Assembly: GCA_902577765.1 (NCBI GenBank)
Contig: CACHAK010000002.1
Coordinates: 62,001-126,000 of the forward strand
Length of the DNA stretch: 64,000 nt
Source: an uncultured Pelagibacteraceae bacterium
GTDB taxonomy: Bacteria; Pseudomonadota; Alphaproteobacteria; Pelagibacterales; AG-422-B15
Reading direction: 5' to 3'
A model generated the notes under the pieces. The model saw nothing but the letters and a program-made list of their open reading frames with translations, did no database searches and was not told where the DNA came from. Numbering within the stretch: the stretch's first letter is position 1; every line of letters begins with the position of its first letter. Both the position numbers and the translations under genes were made by a program. This document shows, one piece after another, positions 39,788 to 48,619 of this stretch.

Positions 39788-41016
39788 ATTTCATTTTTAA
39801 TAAAGTCTTCGTATGACTGAGTTTTTCTAATTATTCTTATTTGAGATCCATCTACCATGAGCTCTTCAATAAGCGGTCGAGCATTATAGTTTGAACTCAT
39901 CGTTGAACCATATGCCCCAACATCTTTTAATATGACGTATTGACCACTCTTTACTTTATTAAATTTTTGAATATTAAGAAATACATCAGAACTCTCACAT
40001 ATTGGACCAACTATATCTGTATTTATTTCATCATATTCACTTGTCCTGACATCTGGCATTATTTCGTGATGAGCATCATATAATGCAGGTCTCATCATAT
40101 CGTTCATACCTGCGTCGATAATTACAAATTTTTTTCCAGTGATATTCTTTGTATAAAGCACTTTTGATACCAATATTCCTGCATTTGCAGCTATAAGCCT
40201 ACCTGGTTCAAAGATAAATTTAAGATTTTCTGTATCAAAATATTTTACGATTAAGTTTTTATAGTCTTCAAAAGTAAAATTTCTTTTTTCAGGACTAATT
40301 CCCCCACCAACATCAACAGTATTTATTTTTTTTGTTTCACTATTTATTTTAGCAACTAATTCACCAATAATTTCAAATGTTCTTTGAAATGGTGTTAGGT
40401 CTTTAATATTGCTCCCTATATGAAAAGCTATAGATGAAATCTCTAAATTTGGATAATTTTGTCGATTCTGAAAAATTTCGTAAGTTTGTTCTATACTGAT
40501 TCCAAATTTATCCTCGAGACTGCCTGTGCTAATTTTTTTGTGCGTTTCTGATTGTATATCTGGATTAATTCTAATTCCTACTTTCTGAATTTTTCCCGAC
40601 ACAGAAGCTATTCGATTTATATGATCAAGTTCATCGAGTGATTCTGCATTGATTTGTAAACAATTATTACTGATCGCAAATTGAATATCGCTAGCAGTTT
40701 TGCCAATGCCTGAAAAAACTATTTTATTTGGTTTCATCCCTGCTTGTAATGCTTTTCTCATTTCCCACTCAGAAACAACATCTCCTCCCGCTTCGAGTTC
40801 GGTTAGAGTTTTTAGTATTGTTAGATTTGAATTTGATTTGAGAGAAAAACACACTGTTGATTCAAGTGAAGTAAGTGAATCTGAAAACTCTCTAAAATTA
40901 TTTGTGAGAGTTTGTTTGCTATAACAGTAGAATGGTGTAGCTCTACCTTCAGCAATTTCTCTTATTGAGATATCCTCAAATTTAAGGATATCATTTTCAT
41001 ATTTTAGAAAGGACAT
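39784..41016 (-). CDS. lysA: Diaminopimelate decarboxylase
   Basis: The PLP enzyme converting meso-diaminopimelate to lysine. The 410 residues show the PLP lysine K60 in CFSLKSNSN, FSGIGKTASDI, the glycine-rich phosphate site VDVGGGISP, FEPGRLIAANAG, VIIDAGMNDMMRPALYDAHHEI in part, and the active-site cysteine in GPICESSDVF. Length is typical. It follows a small lipoprotein gene and argH on the same strand, the usual alphaproteobacterial order. Confidence 0.95.
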   Translation of the reverse strand: MSFLKYENDILKFEDISIREIAEGRATPFYCYSKQTLTNNFREFSDSLTSLESTVCFSLKSNSNLTILKTLTELEAGGDVVSEWEMRKALQAGMKPNKIVFSGIGKTASDIQFAISNNCLQINAESLDELDHINRIASVSGKIQKVGIRINPDIQSETHKKISTGSLEDKFGISIEQTYEIFQNRQNYPNLEISSIAFHIGSNIKDLTPFQRTFEIIGELVAKINSETKKINTVDVGGGISPEKRNFTFEDYKNLIVKYFDTENLKFIFEPGRLIAANAGILVSKVLYTKNITGKKFVIIDAGMNDMMRPALYDAHHEIMPDVRTSEYDEINTDIVGPICESSDVFLNIQKFNKVKSGQYVILKDVGAYGSTMSSNYNARPLIEELMVDGSQIRIIRKTQSYEDFIKNEI

Positions 41017-41018
41017 TT

Positions 41019-41141
41019 TTAAGCCTTATAGATTTCTATTTTATAATTGCTTTTTGATTCTGTTGGGGGAAATTCAAGAGAGCCTTTTTTCCCACAACCA
41101 AGAATACATAAGAAAATAATCAAAATACTAATATTTTTCAT
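41019..41141 (-). CDS. lptM: Small LptM-like lipoprotein (40 aa)
   Basis: A 40-codon gene, too short for most gene callers. It encodes MKNISILIIFLCILGCGKKG, then SLEFPPTESKSNYKIEIYKA: a lipoprotein signal with the lipidated Cys16 (ILGC), followed by the CGKKGxLxxPP pattern of YifL/LptM lipoproteins. In Enterobacteria LptM helps mature the LPS translocon LptDE. Its ATG (41141) lies inside the last 14 bases of argH and its TAA is two bases before the lysA ATG, the conserved argH-lipoprotein-lysA slot. The gene name is by similarity only. Confidence 0.85.
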   Translation of the reverse strand: MKNISILIIFLCILGCGKKGSLEFPPTESKSNYKIEIYKA

Positions 41142-42525
41142 TACTTAATTCTTTCCTAGCTTGACTAATCATTTTTCTTATCTCAGATATTGCTGTTCCG
41201 CCATAGCTTTTTTTATTGTTAATACTATTTTTCAAATCTAAAAATCCATACACAGATTTGTCTATATTTTTATCAAATTTTTTATAATCCTTCATCGATA
41301 TCTTATTTAAACTTATTTTCTTTTTTTCTGCAAAGTTGACAATTTTAGCGGTTAAATTGTGCGCACTTCTAAAAGAATAACCAAGATTTATAACCAGCCA
41401 ATCTGCTAAATCAGTTGCATTGGCAAAAGAAGATTTAAGCTTTTTCTCGATGTTTGATTTTTCAATTTTAATTGAAGAGATTATTTCGATCATACAATCG
41501 AGACAAAGATGAATGTTTTTACTTGTTGAGGTTACAAGCGCCTTATCTTCCTGAAGGTCTTTGCTGTAAGTTAGTGGAAGAGATTTAAGCAAGTTAAGCA
41601 TAGATGATAGATTTCCTGAAATTGTCGAAGATTTTGCTCTAATTAATTCAGCGCCATCAGGATTTTTTTTCTGAGGCATAATTGAAGAACTCGACATTAA
41701 TTGGTCTCCAATTTTAAAGAAACCCACTAAATCGGAATTATAAAGAGTAATTTCCTCGGCTAACCTTGATAAGTGAACAGCCATTAAGGATGAACTAGAT
41801 AAAAAATCTACCACAAAATCTCGATCAGAAACTGTATCCAATGAATTTTTTGTAGGTTTTTTAAAGTCAAGCATTTTTGTTGTTTTGTTTCTATTAATTG
41901 GAAAATTAGTTCCCGCTAAGGCTCCTGCACCAAGAGGATTTTCGTTCATTCTTCTAAAAGAGTCGCTGAATCGATTCGTATCCCTGTTAAACATTTCAAA
42001 GTATGCCATAAAAAAATGTCCAACTGATATTGGCTGCGCAGTTTGCAGGTGAGTAAGGCCTGGAAACGTAATCAAAATATTTTTACTTGCAACCTGTAGT
42101 AACGCAGATTTCAGTTTTTTTAATTTTTTTGAAATCAGCATATTATCTTTTTTCATCCACAATTTTAAATCTGTTACAACTTGATCATTTCTAGATCTAC
42201 CAGTATGTAACCTTTCAGCGGCATCACCAATAAGCTCTTCTAGTCTACTTTCAATATTCATGTGGATATCTTCAAGATTATCATCAAATATAAATTTATT
42301 ATTTTTAATTTCAGTCCTAATTTTCTTTAATCCGGAAATAATTTTTTTTGAGTCTTTATTAGAAATTATTTTTTGAGACGAGAGCATTGTAGCGTGTGCA
42401 ATCGATGCTTCAATATCCTCTTCAAATAAAAATTTGTCATTTTCCAAAGACGAATTAATATTTATAAAAGACTCACTCGATTTTTTATTAAATCTATCTC
42501 TTAACTTATTTTTTTTAATGGACAT
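41128..42525 (-). CDS. argH: Argininosuccinate lyase
   Basis: Releases arginine and fumarate from argininosuccinate. The 465 residues show DIHMNIESRL, LHTGRSRNDQVVTDLKLW, TFPGLTHLQTAQPIS and the family signature GDQLMSSSSIMPQKKNPDGAE, cited in part, with the catalytic serine loop SSIMPQKKNPD. Length is typical. It is divergent from the thioredoxin-like gene and overlaps the lipoprotein gene downstream. Confidence 0.95.
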   Translation of the reverse strand: MSIKKNKLRDRFNKKSSESFININSSLENDKFLFEEDIEASIAHATMLSSQKIISNKDSKKIISGLKKIRTEIKNNKFIFDDNLEDIHMNIESRLEELIGDAAERLHTGRSRNDQVVTDLKLWMKKDNMLISKKLKKLKSALLQVASKNILITFPGLTHLQTAQPISVGHFFMAYFEMFNRDTNRFSDSFRRMNENPLGAGALAGTNFPINRNKTTKMLDFKKPTKNSLDTVSDRDFVVDFLSSSSLMAVHLSRLAEEITLYNSDLVGFFKIGDQLMSSSSIMPQKKNPDGAELIRAKSSTISGNLSSMLNLLKSLPLTYSKDLQEDKALVTSTSKNIHLCLDCMIEIISSIKIEKSNIEKKLKSSFANATDLADWLVINLGYSFRSAHNLTAKIVNFAEKKKISLNKISMKDYKKFDKNIDKSVYGFLDLKNSINNKKSYGGTAISEIRKMISQARKELSNEKY

Positions 42526-42553
42526 TTTACTAAAACTATTTATTTCTCAAATA

Positions 42554-43087
42554 ATGATGATTTCTTTATGTAGTAGATTTATAATTTTGATGGTATATGC
42601 CACAATCCTTATCTTTTGCAACAGTTTATATACTTCAAATTCATACGCGAATGAGTTGATAATAGAAAAAAAACAAGGTTTTTTGAGTAAATTCGAAGAT
42701 ATCAATAGCAATGATGTCACTTTAAATGATTTTAATGGCAAGTTGCTTTTAATTAATCTCTGGGCAACATGGTGTGAACCTTGCAAAGAAGAAATGCCAT
42801 CACTCGATAGATTGCAACAAAAATATGATAAACAAGATTTTCAGATACTTGCAATAAGCGTTGATCGTGGGCCGAAGAAAAAGTCAGTAAATTTTTTTAA
42901 TGAATACGAAATCCAAAATATAGATTTATTCTTTGACGATAAAAATAATATACCACGAGAAGTAAGAGCAGCAGGATTGCCATTTTCATTTTTTATTGAT
43001 CAAGAGGGAAATCAAATAGCAAAGTTTATTGGTCCAACTGAATGGGACAGTAACTACTTTCAAGATTATATTGATAGTAATTTATAA
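42554..43087 (+). CDS. TlpA/ResA-like periplasmic thioredoxin
   Basis: A membrane-anchored or secreted thioredoxin-fold reductase. I start it at ATG 42554 (177 residues), giving a signal or anchor segment (residues about 9-24) ending near SYA-NE; the longer open frame from 42434 would run over the argH start. The domain contains VTLNDFNGKLLLINLWATWC, the active site CEPC, PSLDRLQQKYDK and AAGLPFSFFIDQEGN with the cis-proline. Relatives reduce apocytochrome c or copper-site proteins. A TlpA-like gene divergent from argH is common in this class. Confidence 0.88.
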   Translation: MMISLCSRFIILMVYATILIFCNSLYTSNSYANELIIEKKQGFLSKFEDINSNDVTLNDFNGKLLLINLWATWCEPCKEEMPSLDRLQQKYDKQDFQILAISVDRGPKKKSVNFFNEYEIQNIDLFFDDKNNIPREVRAAGLPFSFFIDQEGNQIAKFIGPTEWDSNYFQDYIDSNL

Positions 43088-43091
43088 ATAA

Positions 43092-44021
43092 TTATAAGGC
43101 TTGTTCTAATTCGGGAAGAACTTGAAACAAGTCTGCTACCAAACCATAGTCTGCCACATCAAATATAGGTGCTTCTTCATCTTTATTTATGGCAACTATA
43201 ATTTTTGAGTCTTTCATACCAGCCAAGTGTTGGATCGCTCCAGATATTCCGACCGCTATGTAAAGTTCGGGTGCTACAACTTTACCGGTTTGTCCGACTT
43301 GATAATCATTTGGAACAAAGCCTGCATCAACGGCAGCTCGAGATGCTCCAACAGCAGCTCCAAGTTTTTCAGCTACTTTATCCAAAAGTTCAAAGTTTTC
43401 TCCATTTTGCATTCCACGTCCACCTGAAATAATTGTCTTTGCAGAAGTAAGTTCTGGCCTATCAGATTTTGTTAGCTCTTCGCCCACAAATTCTGAAATT
43501 GATGGAATATTCTCAGCATTTATCTTTGCAACCTCGCATTCAGCAGAGTCAGTTGTTGCAGCTTTGAAAGCAGTTGGTCTAACTGTGAGAACTTTCTTTG
43601 CGTCAGATGTTTGTACAGTTGCAATAGCGTTACCAGCATAAATTGTTCTAATAAATGTATCTGCACTTTCAACAGCAACGATCTCCGATATTTGAGAGAC
43701 ATCAAGTTTTGCAGCAAGTCTAGGCATCACATTTTTACCAGTTGTTGTTGCTGCAGCCAAAAAGTAGTCATAATCGCCGGCAATATTAAAAATAACTTGA
43801 GTAAGTTTTTCAGCCAAAACATTATCAAATGCTGCATCATCCAAGTGGAGTAATTTACTCAATCCATTAATTTTTGAAGCCTCCGCAACAGCTTCATCAA
43901 TATTTGAGCCCACAATAAGTCCGTGAACATCGCCTTCAATTTGAGACGCTGCTGTTATAGCTTTTAAACTTTGATCGCTGACCTTTCCGTTTGCATGCTC
44001 GATATAAAAAAGTGATGTCAT
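43092..44021 (-). CDS. etfA: Electron transfer flavoprotein alpha subunit
   Basis: The FAD-carrying subunit of ETF, which accepts electrons from acyl-CoA dehydrogenases and passes them to the quinone pool through ETF dehydrogenase. The 309 residues include the C-terminal FAD domain [40 protein letters not shown] and the earlier [13 protein letters not shown]. It overlaps etfB by four bases. With mcd in the same strand run, the obvious donor is methylsuccinyl-CoA dehydrogenase, though other dehydrogenases will also use it. Confidence 0.96.
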   Translation of the reverse strand: MTSLFYIEHANGKVSDQSLKAITAASQIEGDVHGLIVGSNIDEAVAEASKINGLSKLLHLDDAAFDNVLAEKLTQVIFNIAGDYDYFLAAATTTGKNVMPRLAAKLDVSQISEIVAVESADTFIRTIYAGNAIATVQTSDAKKVLTVRPTAFKAATTDSAECEVAKINAENIPSISEFVGEELTKSDRPELTSAKTIISGGRGMQNGENFELLDKVAEKLGAAVGASRAAVDAGFVPNDYQVGQTGKVVAPELYIAVGISGAIQHLAGMKDSKIIVAINKDEEAPIFDVADYGLVADLFQVLPELEQAL

Positions 44022-44767
44022 ATAACTCCTGCCTCATTTTTTAATTTTTCTACAAGATCTCCAACATTCTCGACTTTGATTCCAGCCTGACGTTTTGGAG
44101 GTTCAATAACTTTTAAAATACTTACTCTAGGTGTAACATCAACTCCATAGTCTTCAGGAGATTTTTGATCAATTGGCTTCTTTTTTGCTTTCATTATATT
44201 GGGCAGAGAAGCATACCTAGGTTCATTCAATCTTAAATCGGTGGTAATAATAGCGGGCATATTCAGATTTACAGTTTGTAAACCTCCATCTATTTCTCTG
44301 GTGACTTTAACCTTGTCGCCGTCGATTTCAACTTTTGAAGCAAAAGTTCCTTGAGGCATATCTGTTAGTGCAGCAAGCATCTGACCAGTTTGATTGTTAT
44401 CTCCATCAATCGCTTGCTTTCCGGATATCACTAGTCCAGGTGACTCGCTTTCACAAATTTTTGCTAGAATTTTTGCAATTGAAATAGGCTCAACTTTTTC
44501 TTCTGTGAGCACATGTATTCCTCGGTCAGCTCCCATTGCAAGAGCCGTTCGAATAGTTTCTTGACAAGATTGATTGCCGATTGAAACAGCGATGATCTCT
44601 TCAGCCTTACCAGCTTCTTTTAATCTAATTGCCTCTTCAACTGCAATTTCACAAAAGGGGTTCATAGACATTTTTACATTCTCAGTTTCAACACCAGTTT
44701 GATCAGATTTAACTCTGATGTTAACGTACGGATCAATAACTCTTTTGACAGGGACTAAAATTTTCAT
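44018..44767 (-). CDS. etfB: Electron transfer flavoprotein beta subunit
   Basis: The AMP-binding subunit of ETF. The 249 residues start [20 protein letters not shown] and contain [37 protein letters not shown] (AMP site) and the [20 protein letters not shown] signature in part. It follows pduO in the same direction after a 43-bp gap and couples to etfA. Confidence 0.96.
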   Translation of the reverse strand: MKILVPVKRVIDPYVNIRVKSDQTGVETENVKMSMNPFCEIAVEEAIRLKEAGKAEEIIAVSIGNQSCQETIRTALAMGADRGIHVLTEEKVEPISIAKILAKICESESPGLVISGKQAIDGDNNQTGQMLAALTDMPQGTFASKVEIDGDKVKVTREIDGGLQTVNLNMPAIITTDLRLNEPRYASLPNIMKAKKKPIDQKSPEDYGVDVTPRVSILKVIEPPKRQAGIKVENVGDLVEKLKNEAGVI

Positions 44768-44810
44768 GATTTATGTGTTATAATATCTTTTTTAGTTGAG
44801 TAAACATAAA

Positions 44811-45374
44811 TTATACATTCTTACCAGGTTTCCACAAAATATCTTTTTTGCCATTGTTGTTTTCAACTCTCGATAAAACAAAAAATAAATCAGATAACCG
44901 ATTGATATATTTAATTGCTTCTTCGTTGACCTCTTCTTTTTTTGCAAGTGCGACAATCTGAGTTTCAGCTCGGCGCGTTACAGTTCTTGCGTTGTGTAAA
45001 AATGCCGCAGACTGAGACCCTCCCGGTAGCACAAAAGAATTAAGGGGTGCTAACTTTGCGTTATATTTGTCAATTGTTTTTTCAATTCTTGTAACCTGCT
45101 TGCTTGTAACGCGTAGCGGTTTATATTTTGGTTTTTTTTCAACTGGAGTTGCGAGATCAGCACCTAAATCAAATAAGTCATTTTGTATTTCTGAAATTAT
45201 TTTTTTCAGAGATGATTTGGCACTCGTGTTTAAAATTCCAAGTATAGAATTCAGTTCATCGACAGTCCCGTATGCTTTTATTCTTATATTATCCTTAAAT
45301 ACACGTTTGCCAGATACTAGCCCTGTCTTGCCTTTATCACCGGCCCTTGTATAAATTTTATTGAGTTTTACCAT
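44811..45374 (-). CDS. pduO: Cob(I)alamin adenosyltransferase, PduO type
   Basis: Makes adenosylcobalamin from cob(I)alamin and ATP. The 187 residues match the PduO/MMAB family: YTRAGDKGKTGLVSGKR (ATP-binding N-terminus), AYGTVDELNSILGI, and FVLPGGSQSAAFLHNARTVTRRAE in part, with the conserved Arg/Glu of the active site. It is clustered with ecm, mcd and ccr. Ethylmalonyl-CoA mutase needs its product, so the neighbourhood makes biochemical sense. It overlaps the twin-transmembrane gene by one base. Confidence 0.93.
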   Translation of the reverse strand: MVKLNKIYTRAGDKGKTGLVSGKRVFKDNIRIKAYGTVDELNSILGILNTSAKSSLKKIISEIQNDLFDLGADLATPVEKKPKYKPLRVTSKQVTRIEKTIDKYNAKLAPLNSFVLPGGSQSAAFLHNARTVTRRAETQIVALAKKEEVNEEAIKYINRLSDLFFVLSRVENNNGKKDILWKPGKNV

Positions 45375-45577
45375 TAAGAACTAGTTGAAAAGTAAAGAGC
45401 ACTCATAATTATTACAATCGCAATAAACTGCAGAGTAATTCTAAGTCTCATAAGTTTATTTGAGTACTTTTTATTAAAATCTCCACCTTTAAACATAGCG
45501 TAAATACCTGTTCCTAAAACCGCTAAAACAGCAAGAAGTGATATAGGAATTAATAAGTAATATAAAAAACCTGGCAT
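45374..45577 (-). CDS. Twin-transmembrane HIG1-domain protein
   Basis: A 67-residue protein with two membrane helices (about 5-27 and 47-65) around a short polar loop containing KKYSNKLMRLRITLQ. This matches the alphaproteobacterial HIG_1_N twin-transmembrane proteins; eukaryotic relatives modulate respiratory complexes. In Alphaproteobacteria the gene is regularly found between the adenosyltransferase and acyl-CoA metabolism genes. A link to ETF or respiratory supercomplexes is only an inference. Confidence 0.87.
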   Translation of the reverse strand: MPGFLYYLLIPISLLAVLAVLGTGIYAMFKGGDFNKKYSNKLMRLRITLQFIAIVIIMSALYFSTSS

Positions 45578-45583
45578 ATAAAA

Positions 45584-47239
45584 TTAAGCAGGGTTCGTAG
45601 AAACAAGTCGACGTGTTACAATGTCGGCCTGTATCTCTGCAGTTCCTTCAAATATATTTAAAATTCTGGAGTCACATAAAATTCTACTTATTGGATACTC
45701 AAGCGCAAACCCATTACCTCCATGAATTTGGACTCCGTTATCTGCGCATGCCCAAGCAACTCTAGCAGCCAACATTTTTGCCATTCCTGCTTCCAAATCA
45801 CATCTGTGTCCTTTATCTTTTTCTCTTGCAGCATAATAAGTTAATTGTCTTGCAGCCATAATCTCAGTAGCCATAGAAACAATTTTCGATGCATTTCTAG
45901 GTTTGTCATACAGCGAACCGCCATTTGTATCTAGCCTATCTATTGCGTATTGCATTGCAGTTTCAAAAGCTGATTGTGCTACACCCAGTGCTCTAGCTGC
46001 AGTTTGTATACGAGCTGCTTCAAAAGTTTCCATCATTTGTTTGAAGCCATTTCCTTCTTTTTCACCAAGTAAATTTTCTTTTTTAACTTTAAAGCCGTCA
46101 AAAGCCATTTCGTACTCTTTCATGCCTCTGTAGCCTAAAACCTCGATTTCGCCACCACTAATTCCCTCATCAGGGAACATATTATCGTCATCACCCCTCT
46201 GTTTTTCAGCAAGGAACATTGATAAACCTTTGTAGCCTTTTTCATCAGGGTTTGTGCGTGCTAATAACATCATCACGTCACTTCGAGCTCCATGTGTAAC
46301 CCATGTCTTGTTTCCTGTGATTGTATAGTGCTCTCCATTTGCAACTGCCCTTGTTTTGAATGAGCCCATATCAGATCCTGAATGAGGTTCGGTTAAAACA
46401 GCACATGGAAGCATTTCACCAGATGCAATTTTCGGTAAATATTTATTTTTCTGTTCTTCGGTGCCACCTGTAATCAATAATTCGGCAGCTATATCGCCGC
46501 GTGTACCAAGTGAGCCAATGCCAATATAACCCCTTGCTAGTTCCTCAGTTACCACACAGTCAACAAATCTTGTCATTCCAAGTCCACCGTATTCTTCAGG
46601 TATCGTCAGACCAAATACACCAAGTTCAGACATTTTTTCAATTACAGACATCGGAATAAGGTTATCTTTAAGATGCCATTCATGAGCGTTTGGCGTCACA
46701 TCATCTTCAACAAATTTTCTAAATTGTTCTTGAATTATTGATGTAGTTTCATCTAGGCCGCTATTACCAAAATTTTTACTTGAAAATCCATGTTTTAATA
46801 ATTGAGCAAGTTTCATGCGATCCGCAGTACTATTGCCATTCAAAATCAGATCATTAAATTCTTCGGTCCCTGTTTCTTGAAAGAGACCATTTTTTAATCC
46901 TAAATCTTGAGGACGAACATACTCAAGTTGTGACATTGGTATCCCAGATTTAATTTGCGCACAGTATTCCGAAAAAGTAATTTGCAAAATTAATTGCTCT
47001 GTTTCATTAAACGTCCCGGTCGAGTCTAGGTTTGAGGCCCAATTAACCATTTCTTTCAAAGTAGCTCTATATGCCGCAACCCAAGATAAGCCATGTGCAG
47101 CATGTTGTTCCCTATCTAGATTATCACGAGATAATTTTCCATTAACAATTAACTCACCTCTTACATGTTGCAGGGCAGCATCGTAATACTTATCGACAGT
47201 AATAAGGGATTTTTGACATTTAGAAATTAGTTCGTGCAT
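45584..47239 (-). CDS. mcd: (2S)-Methylsuccinyl-CoA dehydrogenase
   Basis: An acyl-CoA dehydrogenase of the ethylmalonyl-CoA pathway oxidising methylsuccinyl-CoA to mesaconyl-CoA, with electrons to ETF. At 551 residues it is much longer than the roughly 390 of ordinary acyl-CoA dehydrogenases. The extra 150 N-terminal residues are characteristic of Mcd. The core shows LTIPEEYGGLGMTRFVDCVV, AVLTEPHSGSDMGSFKT, FAD-site KTWVTHGARSDV and the late ILNIFEGTAEIQADIV. It sits ten bases downstream of ccr, which supports the specific assignment. Confidence 0.92.
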   Translation of the reverse strand: MHELISKCQKSLITVDKYYDAALQHVRGELIVNGKLSRDNLDREQHAAHGLSWVAAYRATLKEMVNWASNLDSTGTFNETEQLILQITFSEYCAQIKSGIPMSQLEYVRPQDLGLKNGLFQETGTEEFNDLILNGNSTADRMKLAQLLKHGFSSKNFGNSGLDETTSIIQEQFRKFVEDDVTPNAHEWHLKDNLIPMSVIEKMSELGVFGLTIPEEYGGLGMTRFVDCVVTEELARGYIGIGSLGTRGDIAAELLITGGTEEQKNKYLPKIASGEMLPCAVLTEPHSGSDMGSFKTRAVANGEHYTITGNKTWVTHGARSDVMMLLARTNPDEKGYKGLSMFLAEKQRGDDDNMFPDEGISGGEIEVLGYRGMKEYEMAFDGFKVKKENLLGEKEGNGFKQMMETFEAARIQTAARALGVAQSAFETAMQYAIDRLDTNGGSLYDKPRNASKIVSMATEIMAARQLTYYAAREKDKGHRCDLEAGMAKMLAARVAWACADNGVQIHGGNGFALEYPISRILCDSRILNIFEGTAEIQADIVTRRLVSTNPA

Positions 47240-47249
47240 GTTTAACTTT

Positions 47250-48485
47250 CTAGTTTAGAGATTTTTGTCCTTCTTTTGCAGCGCCAACAAGGACAGCCAT
47301 ATTTCCACCTTTATGTTCATTGTTAAGCATCTTTTCATGAGCATCAGGAATATTGTTCCATGCAAAAAGCTCTGACATACAAGGATCTAATGTACCGTCA
47401 ATAACAAGTTCATTCGCTGCATTCGCTTGCTTTGAATTTCCAAAGTGTGAACCCTGAAGTCTTTTACTTTGCATCCATAGATATCTAGCATCTAATGTGA
47501 GATTATATCCTGTGGTACCAGCACAAATAACAACCATTCCTCCTGGTTTTACTACAAAACATGAAACAGGAACGGTAGTTTCGCCCGGATGCTCAAATAC
47601 CATGTCAACATTATTACCCTTACCTGTAAATTCCCATAGGGCCTTTCCAAATTTTCTAACTTCTTTCATATAGTTTGCATATGTTTCAGCGTCATCAATA
47701 TCAGGATGTTCACCCCAACAATCAAAATCTTTTCTGTTTAGAACACCTACAGCTCCAAGATCTTTTACATAATCAATTTTAGAGTTATCAGAAACAATAC
47801 CAATTGGTTTAGCACCAACAATTTTTGCAAGTTGTACTGCCATGCTTCCAAGACCACCCGATGCGCCCCATATTAAAACAAACTCACCTGGCTTTAATTC
47901 ATTTGGAGCGTGGCCAAATAGCATTCTATATGCAGTTGCAAGAGTTAACATATAACAGCCACTTTCTTCCCAAGATAAATTTGGTGGCTTACGTAAAACT
48001 TGGTGCGCTTGAACAGCTGTGAATTGAGCAAAGGTTCCATCTGCTGTTTCATAACCAAAGACCTTATTTGTTTTTGATATCATTGGTTCGCCACCATTAA
48101 CCTCAGCATCCTCATGATCCCACTGCATACCATGAATGATTACCTCGTCGCCCACTTTCCATTTTTTTACACCAGAACCAATTTTCCAAACTATCCCAGA
48201 ACAATCAGAACCGGCGATGTGATAATCTTTTTTAGTCATATCAAGCGTAGATACAGGTTTTCCAAGACCAGCCCAAACACCGTTGTAATTTACGCCCGCG
48301 GCCATTACGAATATCAAAACGTCATTGGATCCAACTTCAGGAACATCAAATTCTTCTTCTTTAAATGATTGCATTGGGTTTCCATGACGATCTCTTCTGA
48401 TTACCCATGCGTGCATTTTCTTAGGGACAAAACCAAGAGGTGGAATTTCACCTATTGCATAAATATCTTTTTCTTCAGTGGTCAT
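47250..48485 (-). CDS. ccrA: Crotonyl-CoA carboxylase/reductase
   Basis: Reductively carboxylates crotonyl-CoA with NADPH and CO2 to ethylmalonyl-CoA, the key step of the pathway. The 411-residue medium-chain reductase has VNYNGVWAGLGKPV, GSDCSGIVWKIGSGV, the NADPH loop IWGASGGLGSMAVQLA, KVFGYETADGTFAQF, and RLQGSHFGNSKQAN. From memory, residues in the YNGVW, GYET and GSHFG segments form the CO2 pocket. An AGGAG ribosome-binding site precedes the ATG. It is divergent from ecm over 134 bp. Confidence 0.94.
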   Translation of the reverse strand: MTTEEKDIYAIGEIPPLGFVPKKMHAWVIRRDRHGNPMQSFKEEEFDVPEVGSNDVLIFVMAAGVNYNGVWAGLGKPVSTLDMTKKDYHIAGSDCSGIVWKIGSGVKKWKVGDEVIIHGMQWDHEDAEVNGGEPMISKTNKVFGYETADGTFAQFTAVQAHQVLRKPPNLSWEESGCYMLTLATAYRMLFGHAPNELKPGEFVLIWGASGGLGSMAVQLAKIVGAKPIGIVSDNSKIDYVKDLGAVGVLNRKDFDCWGEHPDIDDAETYANYMKEVRKFGKALWEFTGKGNNVDMVFEHPGETTVPVSCFVVKPGGMVVICAGTTGYNLTLDARYLWMQSKRLQGSHFGNSKQANAANELVIDGTLDPCMSELFAWNNIPDAHEKMLNNEHKGGNMAVLVGAAKEGQKSLN

Positions 48486-48619
48486 AAATCAGCTCCTGCA
48501 GTGTAAATTATATAAAACTAATGTTTCTTTTTTCTAGGCTTATAGCCATTTTAGCTAGATTAGTATATACATTTTAAACAAAAGGATTTAATAAAACCAA
48601 AAAAAAACGTTGAAAAACA

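Noticed and set aside
48486-48619. Cobalamin riboswitch between ccr and ecm
   Set aside because: The 134 bp are too short for the full B12 aptamer and I see no B12-box-like segment, only A+T-rich promoter-like DNA and the ccr ribosome-binding site.
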